64,000 bases of DNA from Simmondsia chinensis (GCA_018398585.1 JAGTTD010000009.1:10421193-10485192); one strand, 5' to 3'. Counted from the stretch's first letter, positions 43,480 through 54,606 are shown. Notes: generated from the letters alone by a model not told the origin. Program-made: numbers and translations.

Positions 43480-43848
43480 TCAAGAAGAAAAATTTGGAAA
43501 TTGACTCTTCAAGAATGCCCAATCTTCCCAAGTAACAAAATCTTGGTCCAAATTCTGCCACTGAACTAACACTTCCTTAATCCTCCTGCTGCCTGCCTTG
43601 ATCTCCTTGGAACCACGAATAGCAGCAGGCTGCAACACCAAAGCTCCATTGGATCCAACTTTTGGGGCAGACCTTGAGCTCTTATATCCTTTCTTAACCT
43701 GTTTATTTAGCAATGAAACATGAAAAATTGGATGAATGTATGCATTAGGAGGTAGCTCAAGCCTATAAGCAACTTTGCAAATCTTCTCAAGGATCTGGTA
43801 TGGACCAAAGAACCGGGCACTTAGCTTGACATTGCTCCTGACAGCCAT
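43480..43848 (-). pseudogene. chromovirus F integrase C-terminus and chromodomain-like tail
   Basis: An intact 122-codon frame: MAVRSNVKLSARFFGPYQIL, AYRLELPPNAYIHPIFHVSL, GSNGALVLQPAAIRGSKEIK and EVLVQWQNLDQDFVTWEDWA. The last part is the chromodomain-like segment, better preserved than in C. The frame ends 30 bp before the LTR, so it is the native C-terminus. Confidence 0.8.
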
Positions 43849-43854
43849 GGTAGA

Positions 43855-44985
43855 CTATCTATAAGGTTGTAGTTTGAGGTAAACCATATCACCCACTTCA
43901 TAATTCTTGTCCACACGCTTCTTGTCTACATACATTTTCATCCTTGCCTGAGCTTGCTGCAGATGGTCTTTGAGCATATGCTGTAATTGCTTCCTCTGTT
44001 GCATCAAATCGGAGACTTCCAATACATATGAAGTCATATTTTTCAACAAGAAAGGAGTAGGTGGATCATAGCCATAAAGAGCTTCGAAATGAGTAGTGCC
44101 AAGAGAAGCATGAGCATGAGCATGAGTATTATACCAATACTCAGCTAGAGATAACCACTTTTTCCACTCCTTAGGATGAGTGAAAACCATACTCCTAAGA
44201 TATTGTTCAATGCATTGATTGACCCTCTCCGTTTGTCCATCCACCGAAGGATGGTACGAAGAGCTGAGAGCCGAAGTAATTCCCATAAGCTTGAACAATT
44301 CCCGCCAAAAATGACTTGTAAAAATTTAATCCCGATCAAATACAATTGATTGTGGCAATCCATCTAACTTATATATGTTATCCAAGAAGCATCTGGCCAA
44401 TTTTTCAACTGTGACTGGACAGGTCAAAGCAATGCAATGGCTAAACTTTGTGAATCGATCATCAACAACCCTTATCACTTCCTTGTCTTCCGACTTAGGC
44501 AAACCTTCATTGAAATCTATACTTATATTCACCAAGCTCCATCTGGAACAGGGAGAGGCTGCAAAAGGCCATGGTACCTGTGATCACCGAGCTTAGTTCG
44601 TTAACATACATCCCAAGAGCTCACAAACTCAATTAATACTTTCTTCAAACCAAGCCAACTGAAATATGCTTTAATTCTCTGGTACGTGCCTTCTACACCT
44701 GAATGTCCACCCCAAGCTATGTCATGAAAAACACTTATGATATGATCCCTCAATTCTACTGAAGAACCAACGTACAATCTACCCTTCTATCGAATTACTC
44801 CCTCACATACTAAAATATATGCATCTTAAGTGGTCTTACTGACTTTACTGATGTTACAAGCAGTGATACACTCTTGGGCAAAAGCATCATCTCCATAGGA
44901 CTTGTAAACCCCTTCTAACCAAGAAAGAAGGACAACTGAAATTGCTCCACAATAGGCTTGCCCACCATCTTCTAATCTTCTCGAC
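43855..44985 (-). pseudogene. chromovirus F integrase
   Basis: On the minus strand: DALSRRLEDG and AFAQECITA, then a decayed zinc finger (HSGVEGTYQRIKAYFSW, with the Cys pair region reading SWDVC-stop), then ISIDFNEGLPKSEDKEVIRV, VDDRFTKFSHC (first Asp), SIVFDRDKIF with a stop immediately after (second Asp) and DGQTERVNQCIEQYLRSM (Glu). The three catalytic residues are present but the frame is split at about 44326 and 44600-44826. Confidence 0.86.
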
Positions 44986-45640
44986 AAAGCATCAGCAGCT
45001 TGATTTTCCTTGCCTCTTTTATACTCAATTACGTAGTCAAGGCCTAACATCTTCACTAGCCCTTTCTTTTGTACTCTTGTCACAATTTTTTACTCTAGCA
45101 AATGCTTCAAACTTTGGTGATCAATCCTGATTATGAATCTATTACCATCAAGATAATGCCTCCATTTATCAACAGCTAATAGAATTGCCAAGTTCTCCTT
45201 CTCTTATGTGGACATTGCTTGATGTTTGGGACTAAGAGATTAACTTAGATAGGCAATAGGCCTTCCTTTCTATGACCGCACTACTCCAATTCCAGTTCCA
45301 CTTGCATCAGTTTCTAAGACAAAATCCTCAGTAAAATTTGGCATAGCAAGAACAGAAGCTTCACACATAACTGGTTTCAAGGCTTCAAAGGCTGTTTGAG
45401 CTCTATCACCTCACACAAAAGCATCCTTCTTCAGAAGATCTGTCAAAGGTCTTGCAGTCGATTCAAAATTAGCAATAAACTTCCTGTAATAGCCTGTTAA
45501 GCCCAAGAAACCTCGCAATTGCTTTAAAGTGACTGGAATTGGCCAATATTTCATGGCTTGTATCTTTGAGGAATATGTGAAAACTCCCTTAGAGGATATG
45601 ACATGTCCCAGGTAGTCCAACTGCTGCTACATAAAAGCAC
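44986..45640 (-). pseudogene. chromovirus F RNase H
   Basis: The segment holds [20 protein letters not shown] and [20 protein letters not shown] (RT end), then [20 protein letters not shown] (first Asp intact), then a decayed Glu region (MSTXEKENLAILLAVDKW-like) and the IRIDHQSLKHLLE-like segment. Stops and shifts are numerous at 45100-45400. Confidence 0.82.
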
Positions 45641-46310
45641 ACTTGGATAACTTGGCAAAGAACTTACGATTTCGCATAACAAGGAAGACTTCCCTCAAGT
45701 GTTGTAAATGATCTTTATGAGAGGCATTGTAAATGAGAATATCATCAAAAAAGACCAACACAAATCTCCTCGGTGACAGTTGAAGATATCATTCATTGCT
45801 GCTTGAAATGTAGCCGATGCATTGGTTAAACCAAAAGGCATAACCAAAAATGCATAATGGCCATGATGAGTTTGAAATGCAGTCTTGTAGATGTCTTGCT
45901 CAAGCACTCTAATCTGATGATAACCCTGCCCCAAATCCAACGTAGAGAAGAAACATGCTCCATACAATTCATCGAGTAAATCATCAATAATAGGAATGGG
46001 AAACTTATCTTTGATTGTAAAAGAATTGAGTTGCCTATAGTCGATGCACATCCTGGCAGATCGATCTTTCTTCGTTACTAATATGATTGGCGAGTCAAAA
46101 GGGTTGTGGCTTGGTCTAATGAAATAAGACTTGAGCAATTCTTCTACTTGTCTCCCAATTTCTAATTTCTGAGCATGAGGACACATATATGGCCTCAATT
46201 TGAATGGTGCTACACCAGATTTAAGAGGAATGGCATGATCAAGGCACCTCTGTGGAGGAAGAGACTTAGACTGCTCAAAAATGTCCTCAAATTGTTCTAT
46301 CAAGGCTTTA
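45641..46310 (-). pseudogene. chromovirus F reverse transcriptase
   Basis: It continues from protease in one frame (45695-46612): RPYMCPHAQKLEIGRQVEEL, DSPIILVTKKDRSARMCIDY, STLDLGQGYHQIRV (first Asp), [20 protein letters not shown] and MNDIFN. A frameshift at about 45780 moves the catalytic FFDDI box to another frame (read as SFLMIF in the first). The gene is otherwise close to intact. Confidence 0.9.
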
Positions 46311-46870
46311 ACCTCTAGCTGCTGCACATAACACAATTCAGTTGGAGCAATTGCAAACAGATGACCAATCCACTTGTAACCACTCTTCTTGAAGCCTCCT
46401 TGTAAGCTTTTGCCCTTAATCAGTTGCAATTGAGCTTGATCGTCAATGCCTTGCAAAGTAACCTTTGTCTCTTGAATATCAAAAGAAACAGTTAGCTTGG
46501 CAAAGTCAAAAACCACAGGGCTGAATGATCTCATCCAATCAACACCAAGCACCATATCACATCCTCCCAAGGGAAGGATTTTGAAATCATAGGTGAATTG
46601 ATGCTCCTGCATAGGCCATTGGAAGTCTTAGCATTTGTTCTGTGTGAGGATTGAGTTCCCATATGCTACGGTTACAGCCAAGGGATGGGTTTAATCACTT
46701 CATGCCCAACCTTCTTCACAACCTTTGGATGAACAAAACTATGAGTACTTCCACTATCTATTAAGATAGTGACGTGCCTTTTTCCTGCTTTTCCTTTGAT
46801 CCTTATCGTATTATGAGCTCCATTACCAGTCAGTGCCTTCAAAGAAAACTCAATTTCATTCTCAGCCAAT
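46311..46870 (-). pseudogene. chromovirus F aspartic protease
   Basis: The segment 46672-46869 has ALTGNGAHNTIRIKGKAGKR and VTILIDSGSTHSFVHPKVVK with the D-S-G active site. A frame change at about 46680-46612 is followed by DFKILPLGGCDMVLGVDWMR and the linker. It is clearly homologous to protease in C (13960-14553). Confidence 0.88.
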
Positions 46871-46875
46871 TCATC

Positions 46876-48350
46876 CTAGGACTCATGATCAGAACTGTCC
46901 TCATCAAGTTCACATTCATCGCTGTCTGAATGTAATGCAGCATTAACTCCATAAGCAGACATCAAAAACTTGGAGCTGCACTTATGTCCAGGCTGATAAG
47001 GCTGATTGCACTTGTAACAAAGCCTTTGAGGCCTCTTCTCAACAAACCTACTAGCCTTGGCCCCAATTACATCTCTATGATGGGATTTCGAACCATTTCC
47101 TTTGAACTTGCCTTTTTCACTTGAAGAAATGATAGTGGCCTCAATCAATTTGGCTTTTGCATAAGCCTTAGTTAAGGTCTTAGGACCAATAGCTTTCACC
47201 ATGTTCTTAATCCGTGGCTTCAATCCACTAATAAAACTTGAGACACAATAAGACTCAGTTGCTTGAGGATAAGCAGCTATCATACTAGCCCTTAGGTTCT
47301 CAAATCTAGTCACATACTCTCTCACAGTAGTGGTATGAAAGAATTATTTGAAATAATCCACTACATCACTTGTATTCTCATCACCATATCTTTCACACAA
47401 CTCCTTCATAAATTCAGCCCAAGAAAGATCTGGATTGCTTTTTAACAAACGGTAAAACCATACCTCAGATCACCAGGAAGATATACTGCTACCAACTCCA
47501 GCTTTTCAAACTCTTTGATATTGTAGAAACGAAAATATATATCACATCTCCTCAATCATGGCTGAGGTTGCTTGCTTTCAAAGGGATCAATCTGCACTCT
47601 TGGCTGTCTGAATGTATTGCTTATATTCTCAGAAGAAACACCATTAGTTCCAGATCTTTGCTGTCGAAAGTGATAAGGTGGCCTATCTAGATGTAAAACA
47701 TTATCGGGTGAAGTTCTGGTATGAACAACATAATCCACGTGCCTCACATTCTGATTTGAGTTCATGCCAGATGTTCGAAATTGCACTTGTTCAACAAGAT
47801 GATCTTGTGATTTGATAGTTGCTTCAACTCCTTGTAGCCTTATCTCCACAGATTGTTGAAGATCATGAGGTCTAACATTTGTATAACTCATCGAAGGAGC
47901 ATTGCTTGGTCTATTCAAGACTGCTGCATTTGCGCAAGGTACTCATGATTGCATCACTTCAGCCGAAGGCGATAGTTGCCTAGCAAGTCGAAGAACTCCA
48001 AAAACAGATGATTCACCATGCTTATTTACTTGATTTTGAAGATCCAAAAGCTTGCTCTCAAAACCTTGGAATTTTTGCTCAATCATAACTTCATACTTCT
48101 TCACATTCTCTACTTGATCTTGCTTCAATCAATCAATTCCTTGTTATTGTAGAACCTAAAATCGATTGAACATATCATCCAATTGACTTCAATTGATCAT
48201 TTGTCACAAACTGAACTTCTTTTGTTGCATTTGCACTTGCAACAACAACATAAGAAACATTTGGATCAACAAAAGCAATGAATTGACCAGCTCCTGCTGC
48301 TCCGGCTCTCCTACTTCCGATCGGGTAGTAACACTTCCTAACATGTTAGA
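46876..48350 (-). pseudogene. chromovirus F Gag, broken
   Basis: N-terminal relics (SVTTRSEVGEPE and, in another frame, FIAFVDPNVSYVVVASAN) match C's Gag start. A coiled coil (48128-47943, EQKFQGFESKLLDLQNQVNK) and a linker frame (47918-47556) follow. The frame 46876-47325 has the Retrotrans_gag end (REYVTRFENLRASMIAAYPQ) and the knuckle CYKCNQPYQPGHKC with all four ligands. Stops and shifts separate the parts. Confidence 0.86.
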
Positions 48351-48403
48351 CTTCTTCTTTTTAGATTTCACTAGCTCAAATCAATCAATTGATAGCATGA
48401 ACC

Positions 48404-48415
48404 GGCTCTGATACC
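48404..48415 (-). other. primer-binding site of chromovirus F (tRNA-Met)
   Basis: The minus strand reads TGGTATCAGAGC just inside the 5' LTR end. It is a perfect initiator-Met tRNA complement. Confidence 0.88.
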
Positions 48416-48418
48416 AAA

Positions 48419-48799
48419 TGTTAAGCTTCAATTTGAGAAATTAATGTTAACTTGTGAAGAGAGAGAGTTTAGGTGAAAAGGGAAGTGAGGTTAGGTGGGA
48501 GTTAGAGATCAGATGACAAGAGAGAGAAAATATCTCAAGAATCAAGTAATCTTTTTTTTATTGAATGAGCAAGACTTACAAGGGTTGATCCTCTTATAGG
48601 AGAATCTAGATACAATGAATCAAAAAATATCTCAAACTAAGACTAAACCGCCAAAACTAACATCACATCAGCTATAACTGACTTTCGCACCAAAAGGGAA
48701 CAACCAACCATTTGAACTAGGCTACATTTCTAACGCATTACAAGACTCCAACAAATCAAAACATGGATTACAAGACTCATAACATGAAAAATCATTGCA
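48419..48799 (-). repeat. 5' LTR of chromovirus F
   Basis: It matches 43089-43450, has the extra segment GTGAAAAGGGAAGTGAGG-like near its 3' end, and abuts the primer-binding site. Confidence 0.88.
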
Positions 48800-48807
48800 C
48801 CAGGTTA

Positions 48808-48935
48808 GCCTCCACCACCGCATCACCACCAATGACCTCCACCAACACATTACACCATCAGATTCCACCACCCATCACCGGATTCCATCACCACCCATCA
48901 CCAGATTCCACCACCACCCACCACCCATCATCGGA
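48808..48935. repeat. CCACCAC/CATCACC low-complexity tract
   Basis: Irregular repeats of CCACCAC, CATCACC and AGATTCCACC occur just right of chromovirus F. The short frame across it encodes His/Pro/Ser repeats and is not a credible gene. Confidence 0.75.
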
Positions 48936-48999
48936 TGATTCAAATTTAGTTTAACGGAGGATCCGGTTTGGTTCTGGCCAAAGAAGGTAATTCAGTGAT

Positions 49000-49960
49000 G
49001 ATTCCATACTACTCGCCCAGAGTTGTTGCCTCATAGCCATGGCTAGATCGGCAAGGGAGCAGGCCTATGTTTTCCCGATGCCATAAAGAGACAAACACTA
49101 CACCACACTGGTGCGACAGACCCCACAGGTTCAACCTCTTCTCGAGCAGATGACTGTGGTCTTGGGTGATTGTGGTAATTCTTGGACTCGCCCTTCTAGG
49201 CCATTGAGTGAAGGCGTGAGTGTCTTTGGGCAACTACTGGGCCAAATTTCTATTCATATCAGTGGGCAGTACCTTAGAAGAAGGGCCTTGGAATGCTCTT
49301 AGCCGCGCACATCATTACTCACTCACTTCCCCCAGCATGCTGCTTGATTACCACTCCAGGATGTTCAAGAATATCATCATCTCCCTCTTCTTCTTCCGTG
49401 GATTGAGACTGATAATACCAAAACAGTAGAGCCTAGTGCTCAGACATCACCTCTTGAGTATAAAGCTCGGGACACCATTAGTGATAATGACTCTGCAACA
49501 TCTAGTCCTGAGTTCCCCCGGGGCTTCGAACCCCCTTACTTGCTCAGAAACCAGCATATAGAGGACAGTATACCCTGGACCTACCATGTGCCAGTGTCGT
49601 TTATGGAGGGGCCAAGCACAACTCGAAGGAAAAAGGAGGAAATGCATACGACAAAAAGGTGTAGGCGAGCTTTGAAACGCAAGATGAAAGAAAAGGAGAA
49701 GCAGGAACTACAAGATTTCTTGAAGGACTTGTCGCTCAGGAGAAGTGCTCAGAAGCCGGTTAAGGTCCTTGGTAAAAAGAAAAAGGAATATGGCAAACAG
49801 GGGTGACAACGTTATAGATGCTGGTAAAATCGAGGGGGCTGGCCAAGTAATAAAGATGGCAAAAAGATTAGGTCTGAATTTTGATGGATTCGACCAGCAT
49901 AAGGTGAGTGCTTTGCTCCATAGAAGGCGGTGATGGATCAATACTGATCATTAGGTGCCT
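49000..49960 (+). pseudogene. unassigned coding-like region with basic ORF
   Basis: The frame 49540-49806 (88 codons) is strongly basic (RRKKEEMHTTKRCRRALKRK, KVLGKKKKEYGK). It overlaps a second frame at 49745-49933 (DAGKIEGAGQVIKMAKRLGL, NFDGFDQHKVSALLHRRR), joined by a probable frameshift near 49790. The arrangement of a basic stretch followed by a KMAKRLGLNFDG-like helix resembles the end of plant LINE ORF1 or a zinc-knuckle-less Gag-like ORF, but I cannot name a family. A host gene fragment is also possible. Confidence 0.35.
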
Positions 49961-50631
49961 AGCAGAGAGACTCCAATTGAGTTTTGATCTGAGCTATGGC
50001 AATGGCTTTGATCCACCTTCCACGAGTCCCATGCTTCAATAGTTACAGTGCATCATTGTTCCAGTTTCTTGCAGTTTGGTTGATCATGTATTTCAATGTC
50101 TTGAGTAATTGTGTTTGAGGCTCGGGTTTTGCCTTTTTCTTATTGTCTTCCTGCTTTTTTGTTATCTCTTGTGGCCCCGGTTCGTCTACGGGTGGACTCA
50201 GGTCTCGTTTAGTCAAGTGGCCTGCTATGTATTTTAATGAAGTAGTTGTGGTTCAGGGATCTTTTATTACTACATATATAGAGGTCTAATAGGTTGTTGA
50301 ATCTTGGGAAATGAACGCACTTGAAATTGAAAAATCAAATTCGTGTTAGAGGGACATTTCCTTTCTAGAAAGAGCATTCTTACATGCCTCAACCCACCCA
50401 AAGATATATTTTCTAAAACCCCTTTCTCTTTAATTTATTTTATGTCGTTGTTTGTACTGAGTTGTCGATTCATGATTTGACGAAATTTCAATAATGGTGT
50501 ATTTTAACTCCGTTTGCCCAATCATCTATATTTTGACATTAAGCTTTTATTGATACATGTAAATGTATGTATTCACATCAATATATATTTCTGTAAAAAT
50601 GGTCATTTTAGAAAATTTTCCAATAGGTGAT
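49961..50631. other. no recognisable feature
   Basis: No repeat, RNA gene or motif-bearing frame was seen on either strand. It may be the non-coding continuation of the preceding unassigned element. Confidence 0.3.
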
Positions 50632-50850
50632 GCCAAAATTGCAATGTTTGCCCAGGATTAAAAATCAAGTGCAAAGCCAACTCGCGTGGACGCGAGATAT
50701 GGAGAGTGGTGGTTTGATATATTCAAAAGTAGGGGAAAATTGAAACCCACATTGGCTGGATATGTGCACAAATGCCAATATATGTACCAAGAAGCTACTC
50801 TATTTATTAACAATTAATTTTTGAATGAAATCTCCTTTGATCTGTATCAA
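50632..50850. repeat. dispersed repeat shared with 24128-24335
   Basis: It shows the same order of blocks as the copy near the Ath1 LTRs (GGTGATGCC, AAAGCCAACTCGCG, GAGTGGTGGTTTGAT, GGGGAAAATTGAAACCC). No LTR sequence accompanies it here, which suggests an independent repeat unit. Confidence 0.55.
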
Positions 50851-50874
50851 TGAAGTAGTTGCTGAATAGCATAA

Positions 50875-51013
50875 GGATGATAACCTATGACAATCAGACT
50901 TGCAAAGTTACCCGAGGGAGGCCCAGCAGTGACCGTGGCCTCAAAAACATTATTGTTTTGTAGTTTTAAAGCTGAGAGCTAGGGTATGTCAGCAATTGTT
51001 GACATTGGCTAGG
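50875..51013 (-). pseudogene. possible copia Gag zinc-knuckle remnant
   Basis: The minus strand encodes AGPPSGNFASLIVIGYHPYA, resembling the CxxCGxxGHxxxxCFxIIGYP segment of some copia Gags with the metal ligands lost. It lies downstream, in the minus sense, of the Gag fragment at 54608-55040, and element D separates the two. The assignment is tentative. Confidence 0.35.
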
Positions 51014-51129
51014 GGTGAGCCGTTGTTAACAAGGAAGAGGTTCAGTTGCTGATCTTGACCATTGCGTAAGAGCACGAAACTTAATTCACAAGTCCTCTCC
51101 ATGCTTCCTTAGTGCACTCTCTGCTGATA
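51014..51129. repeat. left copy of about 117-bp direct repeat flanking element D
   Basis: The sequence from GGTGAGCCGTTGTTAAC to CTCTCTGCTGATA ends exactly at the left LTR and is repeated at 54490-54606, starting exactly after the right LTR. The two copies differ at about four positions. Removing D and one copy restores a continuous sequence. This looks like a target duplication far longer than the usual 5 bp. Confidence 0.9.
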
Positions 51130-51587
51130 TTTATGATCCGAGAATCCGGGGCATGGGTTTAAGGTGGCTAAATGGCCGGAAAGATTTGTGAGCTGTTAAT
51201 TTTGTTTCTAATCTGTTGCTGGTCTGCTGGTGTGCTGCTGCTGCACGTACTGCTGCTGTTGAGATGTTTTGGCTCCAATAAGTGCTTGAATATTAGTTAG
51301 TTAGATTCTAGAATTTTCTAGATGTTTCTCCTAATAAGATGTCTAGTGTTGGATCTTAATTCATTGTAATTGTCTAGAAATAGCTGGATGTATTGATCAG
51401 ATTTAATCAATGAAAATTCATAAACAAATATCTCATTTTGAGATTAAATTCTCTCTCATCTAACTCTCTCAATTTTCTCATCCCCAATTCTCTATTTCTC
51501 ATCTAATTTTCCTTCTTTCTCATCTCAAATTCTCAATCTATCCTATTTTACTTAGCTTATGGTTGGGAATCGATCTCGATCATAACA
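51130..51587 (+). repeat. 5' LTR of element D
   Basis: Its start is worn (TTTATGATCCGAG versus TGTTATGATCTGAG in the 3' LTR) and it ends GATCATAACA. By eye it differs from the 3' LTR at a few percent of sites. The U3 GCTGCTGCACG blocks and the CT-rich R/U5 part are homologous to element B's LTR. Confidence 0.9.
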
Positions 51588-51639
51588 ATTAGTATCAGAG
51601 CCTCATTTGGCTTCCAATCGAGTGCGTAAACAACAACAA

Positions 51640-51663
51640 CAAAAAAAAAAAAAAAAAAAAAAA
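51640..51663. repeat. poly-A run in leader of element D
   Basis: A CAACAACAAC stretch runs into about 24 A, downstream of the primer-binding site. It is low-complexity leader sequence. Confidence 0.9.
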
Positions 51664-52035
51664 ATTTCAGATCCAGTACTGAATTTTAGTGCAGGTAGGC
51701 TGATCCAATTCAGTCAGTGAATTTCAAACTTGATCTTGAAAATTTCAGAGAACAAGTTGTAGTGAACTCATAGTGTGAAGTTGCGTTGATCTTGTTCAGC
51801 AAAATTAGATCAGTATCCGGCACATTCAGATCATCAGCTCGAATTTAATCAGATCAAGATCCCGAAACTGTTAATCAAATTTGGAGGCTGTGTTGCCATT
51901 AATTCGAGTCAAAAAAAAAATTTCAGATCAGCATTGTTCAGGTTGAACAGAACAATTCTGTGTTGAATTTAGTTCATCCGGTCACTGCAAAATCAAACTG
52001 ATCAATTCATAACGTGAAAATTCAAAGAGTGAAGC

Positions 52036-53969
52036 ATGACTAATGGTGTTAGGACCAGAACTGGTGCTGGAGGAGCAAATGCCTCCGGTCCAGACACCTT
52101 TGCTGCTGCAGTAACAGGTGTTAATGCATCTCGTTCTGCTGAAGCTGGTGTAAATGGTACAAACGAACCTCAGTTTCTCACAACTGCTCATCTCCAAGAC
52201 ATTAATCAGAAGATGGATCGAATTCTGACAGTATTGTTGGAAAAAAATGAAAAGATGCAAAGGTTCAAGATCGGTTACAACAAATTGAAGAAAAGATTGT
52301 GCAATTGCAGGATTTGGAACGAAAGATTAATGATCGTGTGCAACATCAAGTTCAACAAGTGGAAGAAAGGATTGAAGATAGAATTAATCAACAAGCACAC
52401 TAGTTTGATAACCGTTTGAATCAACAATTGCAAGGCAATGAGGATCGAGTGGATAACCGATTAGCTATGTTGCAGGAGCAGATACAAAGGTTGAATACAG
52501 ATGCCGGTGTTGAAGAGAAGTTGACTGCTCGTGTGAATCAGTTAGCTCAAACGCTGGAGGTTAGGATCACCGACCAAATGAACCAACAAACATTGAACAT
52601 TGAAGAGAAGATTAAGGAGTTGTGCAATCAAATTGATAAACAAAACATGGCCTCCGGTTCTGCACCTCTTCTGCCCGAGAGTCAGCTAAGGCGTAATGGT
52701 GTTGAGCTTAATCCTCAGGTGATACATGCCGCAGAGAGTTCAAGAGCTTGTCCTCAAGGTCAGCTTCAACCACACAATATCAGAACTAAGAATCTGGTTC
52801 CTAAAGATCACGGCACTGCCAGACAGCATGAACCATCATTTGGTCAGGAACAAATTAGATCTTTAAGCAAGAATTTTAGTCAGGAAGATCACTTCTCAGA
52901 TCATCCAGGTCGGCCACCTGATCCTGTTGTACAAATCAGATCTGAACATGGGAATTCAGGACACTTTGATCCAACTCGCACGCAACCTGTTTGCTCGAAT
53001 GCCAGACACAATGTTCAACCACCTAAAATTATTCAGCAGCGTATACATGGACGGAATGCCTCTGAATTTGGTCCTAACCATAGCAATGAAGTCTCTTATG
53101 GTAATAGAAGCAATGGCTTTCGACAATCGAGAGTTCAACTTGAAAATTTTGATGGGAAGCAACCTCACTCTTGGATAAGAAGATGCGAGCGATATTTCTA
53201 TTTTTATTCCATTCCCGATGATCAAAAGGTGGACTTGGTTGCGGTTTATCTTCAAGGAGATCATGAAGTTTGGTTTTATAGTCTTTTGAGGAGCAATCCC
53301 ACTCTTACTTGGGATGAGTTTATGACTGAGTTATGTGAGCGCTATGGTGATGAAGAATTGGGTGATGTCGTGGATAGCTTCAACAAGTTAACTCAAGTCA
53401 CAGCCGTGAAGGATTACATGACAAAATTTGAAAATCTCCGAGCCAGTATGATTACAATTGCCCCTCGAGCCCCTGAGTCCTTTTACGTCTCGAGTTTCAT
53501 CAGTGGTTTAAAACCCAAAATCAAGAATTTGGTGAAGGCCCTTGATTCTACTTCTTTGTCTCAAGCTTATGCAAAGGCAAAATTGATTGAGGCTTCAGAT
53601 TTAACATTCCTTGATCGGCCAAAGCATCAGGAAGAAAACTTCCAACATTATCACAAGAGGTTAGAGGAACATAAAGATCCACGAAACATCGAGAAGGAGC
53701 CTCGAAACCGCTGTTTTAAATGTGATCAGCCCTATGTACCTGGCCATAGGTGCAATTCTAAGTTTCTCATGGCCATTAGAGGAGTCGATGTTGAAGGACA
53801 ATCCAAGAATGATGAATGTGGCACTGAAATTGAAGGGTTTGATCAAGACACTTGTAGTGAAGACGAAGTAGATCCTATAGCTCGAAGGAAAGAATTAAAA
53901 GACCTGACTATGAAGTCGTACAAGTCCAAAAAACTCCAGTTTCGAAAGAATAGTGCCTCAAACAAGTGA
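52036..53969 (+). pseudogene. element D Gag, near intact (one frameshift, one stop)
   Basis: The ATG at 52036 opens MTNGVRTRTGAGGANASGPD, as in C. A frameshift in an A-rich stretch near 52250 and a TAG at 52401 are the only breaks; from 52416 the frame is open for 517 codons to 53969. Order: long Gln/Glu-rich coiled coil (residues of the LQEQIQRL, NQLAQTLEVRI type), a variable region, Retrotrans_gag core (QLENFDGKQPHSWIRRCERY, GDHEVWFYSLLRSNPTLTWD, ELCERYGDEELGDVVDSFNK, FYVSSFISGLKPKIKNLVKA), and the knuckle CFKCDQPYVPGHRC with all ligands. The tail is acidic, then basic. It is far better kept than the Gags of C, E and F. Confidence 0.88.
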
Positions 53970-54029
53970 TTTTCATAGTATCATTCTCTTTCATTCTTGA
54001 GGACAAAAATATTTTCAAGGGGAAGGGAA

Positions 54030-54489
54030 TGTTATGATCTGAGAATCCGGGGCATGGGTTTAAGGTGGCTAAATGGCGGGAAAGATTTGTGAGCTGTTAA
54101 TTCTGTTTCTAATCTGTTGCTAGTCTGCTGGTGTGCTACTGCTGCACGTACTGCTGCTGTTGAGATGTTTTGGCGCCAATAAGTGTTTGAATTTAGTTAG
54201 TTAGATTCTAGAATTTTCTAGATGTTTCTCCGAATAAGATGTCTAGTGTTGGATCTTAATTCATTGTAATTGCCTATAAATAGCTGGATGTATTGATCAG
54301 ATTTAATCAATGAAAATTTATAAACAAATATCTCATTTTGAGATTAAATTCTCTCTCTTATCTAACTCTCTCTATTTTCTCATCCCCAATTCTCTATTTC
54401 TCATCTAATTTCCCTTCTTTCTCATCTCAAATTCTCAATCTATCCTATTTTACTTAGCTTATGTTTGGGAATCGATCTCGATCATAACA
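54030..54489 (+). repeat. 3' LTR of element D
   Basis: It starts TGTTATGATCTGAG after the polypurine tract and ends GATCATAACA. A TATA-like CTATAAATAG lies at 54274; the left copy reads CTAGAAATAG. Confidence 0.92.
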
Positions 54490-54606
54490 GGTGAGCCATT
54501 GTTAACAAGGAAGAGGTTCAGTTGCTGATCTTCACCCATTGCGTAATAGCACGAAACTTAATTCACAAGTCCTCTCCATGCTTCCTTAGTGCACTCTCTG
54601 CTGATA
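54490..54606. repeat. right copy of about 117-bp direct repeat flanking element D
   Basis: It begins immediately after the LTR end with GGTGAGCCATTGTTAAC and ends CTCTCTGCTGATA. It continues into sequence absent from the left side. See the left copy at 51014. Confidence 0.9.

Larger units (their letters stand above)
43089..48799 (-). mobile_element. Ty3/gypsy chromovirus F, minus strand, full length but decayed
   Basis: The element is 5.7 kb, read right to left. It has a 5' LTR (48799-48419), primer-binding site, Gag, protease, RT, RNase H, integrase, chromodomain-like tail and 3' LTR (43450-43089). Flanking pentamers CCTGG (43084-43088) and CCAGG (48800-48804) match at four of five positions. 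Gag knuckle, protease active site and integrase DDE residues are better preserved than in C, but stops and frameshifts occur throughout. Confidence 0.9.
51130..54489 (+). mobile_element. element D: Gag-only (TR-GAG type) LTR retrotransposon
   Basis: The element is 3.36 kb with LTRs of 458 and 460 bp, a slightly degenerate tRNA-Met primer-binding site (TTAGTATCAGAGC at 51589), one long Gag frame and a polypurine tract (TTCAAGGGGAAGGGA). The coding region stops just where protease would begin, only about 60 bp before the 3' LTR. No protease, RT or integrase is present. Gag and LTRs relate it to chromoviruses C and F and to element B. TR-GAG elements of this form are known in plants and depend on proteins from autonomous relatives. 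Confidence 0.9.

Noticed and set aside
48763..48954. His/Pro-rich protein ORF at the CCACCAC tract
   Set aside because: It begins in the LTR of F and owes its openness to simple repeats.
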